Assembly (NCBI GenBank): GCA_024704765.1
Contig: JAKMXF010000300.1
Span: 62,001-126,000 of the forward strand
DNA from: Oopsacas minuta
Lineage: Eukaryota > Porifera > Hexactinellida > Lyssacinosida > Leucopsacidae
Direction of reading: 5' to 3'
Length of the DNA stretch: 64,000 bases
Positions 32,494-41,846 of this stretch are shown piece by piece. The translations under genes and the position numbers were made by a program. Each line of letters begins with the position of its first letter. The stretch's first letter is position 1. Under the pieces are notes generated by a model. It was not told the origin of the DNA, searched no databases, and was given only the letters and a program-made list of their open reading frames with translations.

Positions 32494-34893
32494 CTAATTA
32501 TTGGGTTTGATGGTTGCAGTTGAATCGAGTTTAACTTCCATTCTTCCAACCCTTTTATTAAGTGTATCAACTGAAGCAGCTACATTCGAAATATTTTCAT
32601 TTAGCGCGAATAATAAATTCTCGAATCGAGTTGCGGACAAGGCTTGTTCATCTTCTACTTCATGGTGTGCTTGACGGCCTTTTGAATGTTTAACAAATTC
32701 CTCTAAGGTATCATTCATTCCATTTACCTTTGATAGAATGTTAAGAGTTGCCAATTTAATCGCGCGCTCTCCACCTGAATCAGCTGCTCCTTCATCAAAA
32801 TTTTCAATAAGAGGTGAACATTTATCATGAATACGATTATAATAGTATTTCAAAAATTGGTATGGTAGCTTTTTCTCTGTGCTTAGAAGTAAACGGGCTT
32901 TTTCCATTATAGCGGTTGCCTGTGAATTGTCATAGATAGTTTGAAAGGTATTTGACAATAATGCAATGAAAAGATTCAAACTTACGATACTGACAATTGC
33001 AATATACGTACCAACGATGAAATACGTCATCCATTCGTCTTGATCCCTGATTATATGGAATGGATAATCATCTACAACTATCATGCGAAATACAGTGAAA
33101 ACGGTAGATGGAAATGAATGTAAATCTTCATTCAAAGATCGAAATAAAATCCAAAAACCAAGTGAATAGGGAATGACCAAGGTCACGATGAATATGAGAA
33201 ATCGAAAAATATCCGACTTGAGGTATATCAAAATTGCAATGAACCAGCCAATAAATTCAAAAGGACGTAAATATTTTAGCAAACGAAACCAGATTAATAT
33301 CAGTGTGATAACAGAAATCCTAGCATGCCATTCTGCCAAAATGGTTGAGTGAGCAGCAATATCTACAATATGTGTAACTGCTGTAGCTGTCATTAAAAAG
33401 TAAGCAAGCCAATCTATGTAATTCCAAAAATCGCCGATATAAGGGTTTTTAAGTCGGTTCAAATCTTTCATCAAAGATTTTATATGTTCATGCTCTGTGG
33501 TTAAGTAATCTGGAAATGACTTTTTATCTTTCTTATAAATAATATTCATTTTCTTGGCAAAATGTCGTTCTTCTGAGATATCCTTGGTTAGTTCAGTGAT
33601 TTCTTCAACAATTTGAAAAAACAGAAAAGCGAAGCAAAGAAAACCAACGACAATTCTCCAAATATCTGTCGGTAGATTATATATGTATTTCTCCTGTTTA
33701 GGAGGATGAATAGCAAACAGCGACCAAAAAGTCAAATTGATTAGATAGAAAATAAGCTGAAAAATAGCAAAAGCTCTTCCATACATTCTCCATTTAACTT
33801 TTAGTAATTTCCTGAATATTGGATGTAATACCAGCTCAAAACGTTTGAATTGCACTATAGAATCAAGTGGAGTACGAGTAACATCCAAATTAGTCTTCTT
33901 TTCAAGCAATTGTAAATAAAACAGCTGTTTGCGACTGAGTACATCTGTGACGTAGAATTGGTCTAGAGCTATGTTAGACACGAATGACATTTTCTCAATC
34001 ATCTGTACCATACAGAATTGATCATATGAATCAAAAGTTGCTGCGTATGATAAAGAATGTTCTAGAAGATATCTAGCAGATGTACTTCTCTCATATTGTG
34101 TAGCTAGATGTAATGCTGTTCTTCCTTGATAATCACGTGACTCAAGCCATTCCCTGAACGCACTCTCCCTGTCAGGGTCACTAGATAGAGAAATCTTCAT
34201 GTAATGCACTAGTTCTATTATGACGTCATTCGTATCACTTAATGCTGCTATATGTAAAGGAGATAATAACATTCTATCAGTTCTGTAGTGTAACAGTTTA
34301 TAACTAAGTTTACATAGCAAGCTAATAATGTCAGGACGATTCTCAATACAAGCTAAGTGTAGAGCTGTCCAACCCCAATAATCTACGGTCTCTATCTTGG
34401 CTCCATTGTCGATTAGCCAATGGGTAACAGATAGAGGGAACTTTATCACGGATTGGTGAAGAGGGGTAAGACCTTTGTCGGTACACGCGTTTACGTCCGC
34501 ACCCATGGCGAGGAGACGATCTAACTCTGATAGATCAACTTCCGACTGGTTTGATTGAGATTGTAAATGAGCTAAATAGTTCATAATCTTTTGTCGATTG
34601 CATTTCTCTATAAGTTCTACACTTACACCGGGTTCTACTGGAGAACTACACTGAGAATTATTATCAATATTAAAGGAAATTGGCTCTAGGAGAGAAGAGA
34701 AATCGAAAATAGTTTCTTGTCTCATTTTAGCAAGTGAACTGCCTCGTTTTCTGGATACAGGTGCTTTAGAGTACTCAATGGTAGGACCGTCATCATCAAA
34801 ATGGTTGATAGAAGTAGAGGAATATGCTTCTCTTATTAGAGGAGTGCGTTCTGTGGTTTCTGGCGAAACTTTGTTATTTGGCATTTCTAGCAT
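32494..34893 (-). CDS. Ankyrin-repeat TRP-type cation channel
   Basis: The 799-aa protein has a cytosolic N-terminus with about four ankyrin repeats (residues 140-280). A six-helix channel unit follows (approximately TM1 374-395, TM2 411-431, TM3 490-515, TM4 525-540, TM5 550-580, TM6 622-648). The pore loop lies between TM5 and TM6 (FPSTVFTVFRMIVVDDYPF), with two acidic residues. TM6 ends SLNLFIALLSNTFQ, typical of TRP channels, followed by a TRP-box-like helix. The C-terminus has heptad-like stretches that may tetramerise. It most resembles ankyrin-bearing TRP channels (TRPA/TRPV-like), but I cannot assign a subfamily; the repeat number is low for TRPA. Predicted role is calcium-permeable sensory or signalling conductance in the plasma membrane. 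A second Met at residue 4 is an alternative start. Confidence 0.85.
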   Translation of the reverse strand: MLEMPNNKVSPETTERTPLIREAYSSTSINHFDDDGPTIEYSKAPVSRKRGSSLAKMRQETIFDFSSLLEPISFNIDNNSQCSSPVEPGVSVELIEKCNRQKIMNYLAHLQSQSNQSEVDLSELDRLLAMGADVNACTDKGLTPLHQSVIKFPLSVTHWLIDNGAKIETVDYWGWTALHLACIENRPDIISLLCKLSYKLLHYRTDRMLLSPLHIAALSDTNDVIIELVHYMKISLSSDPDRESAFREWLESRDYQGRTALHLATQYERSTSARYLLEHSLSYAATFDSYDQFCMVQMIEKMSFVSNIALDQFYVTDVLSRKQLFYLQLLEKKTNLDVTRTPLDSIVQFKRFELVLHPIFRKLLKVKWRMYGRAFAIFQLIFYLINLTFWSLFAIHPPKQEKYIYNLPTDIWRIVVGFLCFAFLFFQIVEEITELTKDISEERHFAKKMNIIYKKDKKSFPDYLTTEHEHIKSLMKDLNRLKNPYIGDFWNYIDWLAYFLMTATAVTHIVDIAAHSTILAEWHARISVITLILIWFRLLKYLRPFEFIGWFIAILIYLKSDIFRFLIFIVTLVIPYSLGFWILFRSLNEDLHSFPSTVFTVFRMIVVDDYPFHIIRDQDEWMTYFIVGTYIAIVSIVSLNLFIALLSNTFQTIYDNSQATAIMEKARLLLSTEKKLPYQFLKYYYNRIHDKCSPLIENFDEGAADSGGERAIKLATLNILSKVNGMNDTLEEFVKHSKGRQAHHEVEDEQALSATRFENLLFALNENISNVAASVDTLNKRVGRMEVKLDSTATIKPNN

Positions 34894-35390
34894 ATTGTGA
34901 ATAAATGAATAAACTACTGTGAGTATACTCTAGTTACTACTAACACGCAGGGGCGGATTGGGGAATTCAAACGGCCCCCTGGCAAAAGTTCTAAACAAAT
35001 TATGATCTTAAACTCACCAGCCCACCAGCATGGACGTAGCAGCAACAGGATTTTTGAGGTGGCACAGTCTCTAAAATCTATCTAATTTCCCAGAATCCCT
35101 TGTTATAATCAATGTATTCAATAGTTTTTGGTCCCCTGGCGCTACGCCCATCAGCCTATATTGTCACAGGCCCATCGGGCATTTGCCCGGTGGTATTAAG
35201 ATTAATCCAGAAATGCCTAAAATTATTACTATAGTAACCATATCGAGCAAGTCAAAAACATAATTTATCCTAATTATTTTTAGAAAATGCTTGTACATTA
35301 TTTTTGGCCCTTCAGCTAATCCTAAAAGGATAAATTGCTTAAAATATAATTTTAAATAAAGCTCGTATATGGACAAGATTAGATGCAAAA
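34894..35390. other. Intergenic gap with hAT-like repeat
   Basis: It contains AGGGGCGGATTGGGG near 34950, which resembles hAT-type ends, and the repeat at 35033-35155. A 74-codon minus frame at 35164-35388 abuts NDUFAF7 but shows no similarity I recognise. Confidence 0.4.
35033..35155. repeat. Dispersed repeat with GGGCGTAGC-type ends, copy 1
   Basis: This is homologous to 63634-63765: both have GCGTAGCAGCAA or ACGTAGCAGCAA at one end, TATAATCAAT in the middle and a GCGCTACGCCCAT or GCGCTTCGCTCAT end, which is roughly the inverse of the first end. Probably a short non-autonomous DNA transposon. Confidence 0.55.
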
Positions 35391-36620
35391 TTACGATCCA
35401 AATCCATAAGGAATTTCTTTATCAAAAGGTGTCAAAGCGAGCACTTTGAATCTTTCACCCATGTACTTTTTACTTGTCAAGTATTCATAGCTTTTAATAT
35501 GAATATTTTTCTGTGCTTTGTTAACAGAATTCTTTAGTAATGTTGCAATTCTCTCTCTAATACCCATTCTATGTAAGAATATATTCTGTGTAACAGGTCC
35601 ATATACTGTAACGTATTTATTTGCAATATCTTTTAATGAACCGAAATTTACATCTGCAGTCAAATCAGCTGTTCCAGGATCAAGTAACACATGCCATTCT
35701 TTATGTTTTTTAAAACCACGCAGTGTGAAATTTCGCGATTCTACATCACCGTAGTCAACAAAAATGCAAGAACCAACCTGACTATCCTTCAAATATCTAC
35801 TTATATGTTCTGTTATAGCAATTGATAAGGGATTAATTTCAACCTTTTCAAAAGTAGAATTCTTAAATAAATGAGAATACACAGCTAATGATGTTGTATT
35901 ATACTTAGGAGCTATAAATCTAAGATCGTTATCTTCTCTATCAATCATTATTTCTTTCCATTTACCTTCAGTTCTCACAAACTGGTGAATAGGGAGAGCA
36001 TCGAAGAATTCGTTAGCTACGAAATAGCTAGGTGCTTGGGGCATATCCTTGACAGAACTGTACCAAAATAAAGGTATACCATTTCCTGTGAAACCTGATT
36101 GAATACACAAATCAGGTTTATTCGTATTTTCTGTTTTACATAATCTATTGTATTGTACTTTAGTGAGAAGTTGACTAGTTTCTATCAAGTTTATACAACC
36201 AAATTGGCTATGTACTTTCAATTGAGATATTACCCTGATTATATCATCAGTGAGAGTACCGTTACCTGGACCTAGCTCTACTATTTGTGCCTCTTTAGGT
36301 CTACCTTGTTTTATCCATTCAGAAACCAACCAAACACCAACCAGCTCTCCGAATACCTGTGATACCTCTGGTGACGTAACGAAATCCCCTCTCGCTCCGA
36401 TATTTGGATGAGACGAATAGTAGCCATATCGGGGTGTGTTCAAAGCTTCCTGCATATACTCAAATATTGTTATAGGTCCTGTTGCTTTAATTTTCGAAAT
36501 AATTTTCGACTTTAAATCTGTTTGTAATTGTCTAACATTTAGCTGTAGAACTTTATCACTATGTGGTTGTATTGTATTCCGAATAAGTCCATGTTTAGAT
36601 ATTAGATTCTTGAAAAACAT
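35391..36620 (-). CDS. NDUFAF7: NDUFAF7, mitochondrial complex I assembly methyltransferase
   Basis: The 409-aa protein matches the MidA/NDUFAF7 family: GPITIFEYMQEALNTPRYGYY, GARGDFVTSPEVSQVFGEL, the SAM-binding VELGPGNGTLTDDI (residues 114-127), NEFFDALPIHQF and a C-terminal mitochondrial-enzyme block. NDUFAF7 symmetrically dimethylates an arginine of NDUFS2 during early complex I assembly in the matrix. The N-terminal 30 residues are basic and hydroxylated, with few acids, suiting a mitochondrial presequence. The length is close to human NDUFAF7 (441 aa), and all core motifs are intact. It is divergent from the LRR/EGF gene that starts at 37024, with 403 bp between. Confidence 0.95.
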   Translation of the reverse strand: MFFKNLISKHGLIRNTIQPHSDKVLQLNVRQLQTDLKSKIISKIKATGPITIFEYMQEALNTPRYGYYSSHPNIGARGDFVTSPEVSQVFGELVGVWLVSEWIKQGRPKEAQIVELGPGNGTLTDDIIRVISQLKVHSQFGCINLIETSQLLTKVQYNRLCKTENTNKPDLCIQSGFTGNGIPLFWYSSVKDMPQAPSYFVANEFFDALPIHQFVRTEGKWKEIMIDREDNDLRFIAPKYNTTSLAVYSHLFKNSTFEKVEINPLSIAITEHISRYLKDSQVGSCIFVDYGDVESRNFTLRGFKKHKEWHVLLDPGTADLTADVNFGSLKDIANKYVTVYGPVTQNIFLHRMGIRERIATLLKNSVNKAQKNIHIKSYEYLTSKKYMGERFKVLALTPFDKEIPYGFGS

Positions 36621-37023
36621 AAATGATTGATAAACGTTCTAAGAATCAAATGATGCAATACTAATTAAACCGAGACTACCCTACGTGTGTAGAATATTCT
36701 TATCGTAATTAACAAAACACATATCTTGCTTCGTAATCTAAATATCTTAATTTAGTAAATTAGCATACATAAATCTGCGTAATTACAAAAATATGTTGAA
36801 TATCAAAGAAATATACAATAGAATTCACCCCGGTGGTTACAAGTATCAATAAATGGATTTTCAAATGATGTTATAAAGAAAGAATTTAGATAATTGAACT
36901 GTCAGAATATGGCAAGGCTAGTTGCTAGTGGTTGAACATTACATACGTAAGTAATTGGTAAATGCTAGGAGAACATTTATAAATACAGATTTTGTAAAGA
37001 ATTAATATTCACTGGAGCTTGAT
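36621..37023. other. Divergent intergenic region, NDUFAF7 / LRR-EGF gene
   Basis: Both genes start outward from this 403-bp AT-rich region. Only the TATA box at 36978 is recognisable as a regulatory element; no repeat is seen. Confidence 0.4.
36978..36985 (+). promoter_or_regulatory. TATA box of LRR/EGF gene
   Basis: TATAAATA lies 46 bp before the ATG at 37024 and would place the transcription start about 15 bp before the ATG. The same octamer precedes both ankyrin genes. Confidence 0.5.
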
Positions 37024-39459
37024 ATGCAATACATTTCTGCGCTTTTCATTCTCTCTACAATACAGCTAACGGCTGCGTGTACATTACAATGTTTACAGTT
37101 TCAGCATATTAACGGAGATTACCATGCTAGCTGTGGCTTCACAACAATCGGGAATGCGAGTAAATGCGAGCTTACGGAATTCAATGATGTACTTTTCGAT
37201 GCAAATATTACTCCGTTAATTAAAGTTGTAACCATTCAACTGAATTTTAGAGAAGATGTGACACGAGTAGATCTCCGATTAACGTCTGTACCATTACAGA
37301 AAATTCTTGTAGAAGTAGAGAAAGAGAATTTTAATATCACGATACTTTATCTAGTAGGGAAATTCGAAATACCAGGAAGGAATTGGTTCAAAAACTTCCC
37401 AAACATTAAATTATTAGTACTTCAAAGCGCATTCTTCCCTACAGGAATGCCCATATTCACAGACTTGAAACAAGTAACCAGGATATACAGTGATAAAACA
37501 GAGATAGGAGGGAGTAATCTCGTGATTGGGGAAGATTTCGTGAGTAGACTACATAGCCTAGATTACCTCTACTTCAGGACAGAACGAACTAGCCTTTTAA
37601 GGACTGACAACAATGCTAATATATTCAGAGAATTAACAGCTCTAAGTTACTTAAATCTCTACAGAATATCATTCAGTAATGTAAACCCGAATATCCTGGA
37701 AGAAATGGTTAATCTCAAAGCATTTCTTTCGGTTTCAGCGGAAATATCTGATTTAACGTTTCTCGAACATCCACTAGTGAAATACATTGAGGAAATTAAC
37801 CTTGCATTTAACCGAGTATATTTCATCAACGTTTTCGGGAGATTCAGTAGATTAACAAAATTAGCGCTTTACAGTAACGAAGTTACAAATCTTGTCAGGT
37901 CAGATTTTATGGGAATGAAAGGATTGAAAGAACTTGATTTACAAAGCAATAGAGTTAGAGACATGAATGATGACGTATTCCATGAGTTAAGAGATGTTGA
38001 AAAGATGAACTTAATATCAAACCAAATAACAACAATATCTTCCAAACAATTCGAACATTTGATGCAACTCAGTCTTGTAAGTTTGGATGATAATCTCTTA
38101 ATTTGTGACTGTAAGCTAAAATGGATTGCAGAAATTAACTCACAATACGGAATCGAGTTCGAAGGAGAATGCATTGACTCTGTAAACGCTGGGAAACCAA
38201 TTATAGACCCCACCAATTACGTCACGTGTACGGAAACTTTGTCGCTTGAATGTTTCAACCGTTCAATCACGTGTAGACCAAACTCTCGCTGTGTCAGTTT
38301 TGAAACAACATACACTTGTGTGTGTATAGACGGATATGAGGAAATGAATGGAGAATGTATTGATATAAATGAGTGTGCTAGCGGCAATACAGAGTGTCAG
38401 CACAACTGTACTAATCTACCGGGTACTTATGAGTGCTGTGCACCTGGGTTAAAGTTGGATCATACAGATACGTGTATTGATCAAGATGAATGTTTGGTTG
38501 GTATCGATGGGTGTAGTCAAGAATGTGTGAATACAGCCGGTTCATATTTTTGTGAGTGTAGAGAGGGTTTTGAGCTGTTGAATGATTCTGTGACCTGTGT
38601 AGACATTGATGAGTGTTCTCAATCAGATAATGGATGTGTTTATAGTTGTGCTAACGAGGTAGGATCTTACCAATGCCTTTGTCCAATTGGATATCTGCTA
38701 GATGGTATGACTTGTTATGACGCGAATAATTGTACTTTTGAACATACAGAATGCCAGAGGTATTGCAGTGGGCTTGATGGAGCATTTGTGTGTGTTTGTG
38801 ACGTAGGATTTGTCTATAGTGTTGTTGATGGGATGCAACGTTGTGTAGATATTGACGAGTGTCAAAACCCGCAATTGTGTAACCAAGGCTGTCAGAATAC
38901 ACAAGGAAGCTATGCATGTCTATGTGATGCAGGGAGTAAATATATTCATGAAAATCAAACCTGTGTTGATATAGATGAGTGTAGTGAGGGAATAGATAAT
39001 TGTAACTCTTTAGAAATATGTATAAATGTAGAAGATTCGTATAACTGTGCATGTGTACATGAGTATATTGTAGAGGGAACAGATCAGTGTGGAATTCTAC
39101 CTAGTTATGCAATATACACGATAGTAGGTGGTGTTATAGCTATTATCATTACAATTGCAATGGTTATGTCCATAATTTGTTGTATCGTGATGTTCAATCG
39201 TAAGAGACGTATGAGGAGAATAGAGAAGATGAATAAAGCTATTTATAAAGAAGTTAGTCTACAGAAAGCAGCTAGACACACTACAGCATATGATCCTGTT
39301 ACCTACCTAGATAACGGAGAAAAGGATGAGTCTAGACCATCTACAGCTGCAGAATATGAGAGAATGAATGAATGCCATATTTATGATTCCATTAGGAATA
39401 TTAATGAGAATAATGAGAGTATAGATAGTGGAACTAAGCTTGTGAACTCATTTCATTAG
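37024..39459 (+). CDS. LRR and calcium-binding EGF single-pass membrane protein
   Basis: The 811-aa protein begins with a signal peptide (about residues 1-18). It then has leucine-rich repeats (about 150-345; for example LKELDLQSNRVRDM) and an LRR C-cap with CDCKLKWI. EGF-like modules follow from about 405 to 690; several are calcium-binding type, each opening with DIDEC, DQDEC or DINEC. A transmembrane helix (about 694-724, YAIYTIVGGVIAIIITIAMV) is followed by a basic stop-transfer RKRRMRR and an 87-residue cytoplasmic tail. The tail has tyrosines in EYERMN and IYDSIRN that could be signalling sites. The order LRR, LRRCT, cbEGF array, TM suggests an adhesion or receptor protein. I do not recognise an orthologue. 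One module (DANNC) departs from the calcium consensus. It is single-exon, with a TATA box 46 bp upstream. Confidence 0.88.
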   Translation: MQYISALFILSTIQLTAACTLQCLQFQHINGDYHASCGFTTIGNASKCELTEFNDVLFDANITPLIKVVTIQLNFREDVTRVDLRLTSVPLQKILVEVEKENFNITILYLVGKFEIPGRNWFKNFPNIKLLVLQSAFFPTGMPIFTDLKQVTRIYSDKTEIGGSNLVIGEDFVSRLHSLDYLYFRTERTSLLRTDNNANIFRELTALSYLNLYRISFSNVNPNILEEMVNLKAFLSVSAEISDLTFLEHPLVKYIEEINLAFNRVYFINVFGRFSRLTKLALYSNEVTNLVRSDFMGMKGLKELDLQSNRVRDMNDDVFHELRDVEKMNLISNQITTISSKQFEHLMQLSLVSLDDNLLICDCKLKWIAEINSQYGIEFEGECIDSVNAGKPIIDPTNYVTCTETLSLECFNRSITCRPNSRCVSFETTYTCVCIDGYEEMNGECIDINECASGNTECQHNCTNLPGTYECCAPGLKLDHTDTCIDQDECLVGIDGCSQECVNTAGSYFCECREGFELLNDSVTCVDIDECSQSDNGCVYSCANEVGSYQCLCPIGYLLDGMTCYDANNCTFEHTECQRYCSGLDGAFVCVCDVGFVYSVVDGMQRCVDIDECQNPQLCNQGCQNTQGSYACLCDAGSKYIHENQTCVDIDECSEGIDNCNSLEICINVEDSYNCACVHEYIVEGTDQCGILPSYAIYTIVGGVIAIIITIAMVMSIICCIVMFNRKRRMRRIEKMNKAIYKEVSLQKAARHTTAYDPVTYLDNGEKDESRPSTAAEYERMNECHIYDSIRNINENNESIDSGTKLVNSFH

Positions 39460-39762
39460 CTGTATTTAGGCCTTAGTAATCTGTAAATGTAGATACATGA
39501 GTTATGTTTGTTTGTTTGTACATTAACATTTACAGTATAGTCCATATATAAACAACAGTCACCTCCCGTTATACCGAACACGGCAAGGATATACCGAAAT
39601 CTGAAATTGTACAAACATGGTCCCAAACTCTCAAAGTAACATGAAATTTATTGGTTAGAGCGAGCTCAGCTGATATCGAAGCAATTATTGTGGTCTCTTG
39701 AGCTTCGATGTAGCAGGAGTTGACTGCAATAATATAATTTAAAATATACACCAAAAATTACA
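39460..39762. other. Convergent 3' gap, filled mostly by a pogo-like MITE
   Basis: The gap lies between the stops of the plus-strand LRR/EGF gene and the minus-strand NSUN6 gene. The MITE at 39555-39727 takes up more than half of it. Confidence 0.5.
39555..39727. mobile_element. Pogo/Tigger-like MITE, copy 1
   Basis: The end ACAGTCACCTCCCGTTATAC is matched inverted by CGATGTAGCAGGAGTTGACTG. The interior shares TCTGAAATTGTACAAA, ATGG, CCAAAC, TCAAAGTAACAT and TGTTGAGCTTCG-type text with 53944-54101. Ends starting CAGTCAACTCCCGTTA are typical of pogo-group elements; there is no coding capacity. Confidence 0.7.
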
Positions 39763-41130
39763 CTACAATTTGGTAAACTTTGCAATAAAGAATCCAATAG
39801 TATCTTCCATAGAATTAGATACTGATTCATTGTAAATTGTAGGACCAAATCTTCTAACTTTCTCCACAGAGCTCTGATCCAATCCATACCCCAGTAGCCC
39901 ATTCCTACCCATAATCACACCCGCATCAATAAGTATTATTTCTGGCCATTTCCCTAACACCCAAGCTACATTTTCCTCGTTTTCTAACGGATTAATAGAA
40001 CAAGTTGAATATACCATATAGCCCCCTATCTTTAACAGGCGTACTGCTTGAGAGAGGAATTGTCTCTGATACTCATTACAAGATTTTAGTTCTGACATAA
40101 AACATTGTGGTCTGTGACCTAGACCGCTACAAGGTGCATCTACTAATATTTTATCAAAACTTTCTGGTGGATAAGGCGGTAGAGAATCCATTGTTATTTC
40201 CAAAACTGGTTTTTTAATATCACAAGATTTGGTAGAATCGAATTTTATAGTTTTGATACAATTTAGTTGAAAATTGCTAACATTTGCTTGTAATACATCT
40301 ACTCTACTCTGTTTGCAATCTAATGCAATGATAATTCCTTTACCCAACATTTTGAGTGCGGAATGTATCGCCTTACCTCCAGGAGCTGCACACATATCCA
40401 ATATGACGTTACCTGGTTTTGGTGCTAATGATTCGGCGACTAACATTGATGGGAAGTTTTGTAGGTAAATTGTATCTAACATTAAATTATTTAAACTTGG
40501 CGTTTTGTAAATAGGCTCTGTCATTTCAATAGCAAGTCCTTTCTTTACGCCTTCTCCTTTAAAAATCTCCCTACCCATTTTAAGAACTCCATTTCCTAGA
40601 AAAACGAGTGTAAATTTATCTTTTTGTATTTGTGTCATACCGCGTGTACATTTCCCTTCTACATCACAGAACACTGAAACGATATTTCCAATATTAACCA
40701 CATTACTAATCGCCATTATACCTGGCGCATACACATCTGCACCTCTTAAAACAGCCATACCACACTTGTATTCTACTACAATATGTACTGTTGATTCACA
40801 GTGTATTTGGGTTGGATTTCCAATTTGACTTTTCATTAAAATACATTCTGGTACTGAAGGAGATAGTTCAATCGAGTATTCGTATTTAGTTAGTTTTTGC
40901 AGTTGAGCTATCGTATAATCTCTTGAAGTTAATAATGTATTAGTTAGTATGGTAGTGTGTATGGGAGGTGTTGATAGTTGTTGGAGAAAATGAGTGAATA
41001 CTTCTGAGATATTTGATTCTTCTAAATTGTGTTGTTTTAACGTGTGTTGAGTGTAGAGAAGTTTCTTTAAATATTCAGCAAAATCGTGTGTTACTTTAGC
41101 AGGAGGTAGAAGTGATAGTTTACTTGCCAT
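39763..41130 (-). CDS. NSUN6: NSUN6, RNA cytosine-5 methyltransferase with PUA domain
   Basis: The 455-aa protein has the NSUN6 layout. A PUA domain (about residues 105-200; AVLRGADVYAPGIMA) is inserted before the Rossmann methyltransferase. The SAM loop is DMCAAPGGKA (245-254), the release cysteine lies in DAPCSGLGHRP (Cys334) and the nucleophile in YSTCSINPLENE (Cys377). NSUN6 methylates C72 of certain tRNAs and a set of mRNA stem-loops; the PUA domain contacts the tRNA CCA end. The length is close to human NSUN6 (469 aa), and all catalytic residues are present. Convergent with the LRR/EGF gene. Confidence 0.95.
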   Translation of the reverse strand: MASKLSLLPPAKVTHDFAEYLKKLLYTQHTLKQHNLEESNISEVFTHFLQQLSTPPIHTTILTNTLLTSRDYTIAQLQKLTKYEYSIELSPSVPECILMKSQIGNPTQIHCESTVHIVVEYKCGMAVLRGADVYAPGIMAISNVVNIGNIVSVFCDVEGKCTRGMTQIQKDKFTLVFLGNGVLKMGREIFKGEGVKKGLAIEMTEPIYKTPSLNNLMLDTIYLQNFPSMLVAESLAPKPGNVILDMCAAPGGKAIHSALKMLGKGIIIALDCKQSRVDVLQANVSNFQLNCIKTIKFDSTKSCDIKKPVLEITMDSLPPYPPESFDKILVDAPCSGLGHRPQCFMSELKSCNEYQRQFLSQAVRLLKIGGYMVYSTCSINPLENEENVAWVLGKWPEIILIDAGVIMGRNGLLGYGLDQSSVEKVRRFGPTIYNESVSNSMEDTIGFFIAKFTKL

Positions 41131-41846
41131 TGAAAATTCTTAGCTGTATCTACAACTAATTCAGTACGTAAAATTAAATCTTAAAGCATCTTCAATTTGA
41201 AGTATACGTATACACAATTGTTTTTCCTATATCGCTTTAGTATTACGTAATGATTTTAGCATTACATAATGATATTTTGGCTCGCTTGCAAAGCTGTCTT
41301 CTTTACAAACAACACAAAAGACCATTGCAACAGTATTTCATATTTTGTGTTTGTCCCAAACCTTCTAAACCAACAACAGACCCCTGCTCAATTTTCTTTT
41401 GAGTCTATTTTCTTGATTTGAAGTAGATTTTCAGCATTATAAATAGCGTAGGGAGATCCGTCCTATATACCATCGAGCAATAGTGATGAGTATGAAGTCC
41501 GCGATGCTAAATGCTCACAAGTGTTCATATCAAGTGCTGATGTCCCCATATGCCTAAATGCCCAAATTGATTGGCCTATTGGCCAATCATTTGAGGACTC
41601 AGAACAGACAAACCTCACAGCATAGCATTTTGCAAACCTACCTTGAAAAGTTCTCGTGATCAGGAAAACCCTGTATATCAAGAAGATGAAGTTCAGGGAC
41701 AATCGATTTATGGTGAAGTCAAGTAAGACAGCAGCAAGTTTGTTCTTACAAAATATAAATTATACCCAAATTTCAATATTGTAAATTACGTATGAAAACA
41801 ATAATAAGTGATTTAATAACTAATAATAAATCAAAATAAATTTCGA
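41131..41846. other. Intergenic gap, NSUN6 to DDX28-like gene
   Basis: This is NSUN6 upstream sequence and DDX28-like 3' flank. A patch at about 41460-41705 is more GC-rich than its surroundings and contains the palindrome GATTGGCCTATTGGCCAATC at 41570-41589, two inverted CCAAT boxes. A 79-codon minus frame there has no recognisable similarity; the patch may be a decayed repeat. Confidence 0.4.

Noticed and set aside
37869-39052. Long minus-strand frames inside the LRR/EGF gene
   Set aside because: They are antisense shadows of the EGF and LRR coding sequence, with His/Tyr-rich composition and no domains.
41463-41702. 79-codon minus frame upstream of NSUN6
   Set aside because: No similarity, and the patch resembles a decayed repeat; the NSUN6 ATG at 41130 gives a full-length protein without it.
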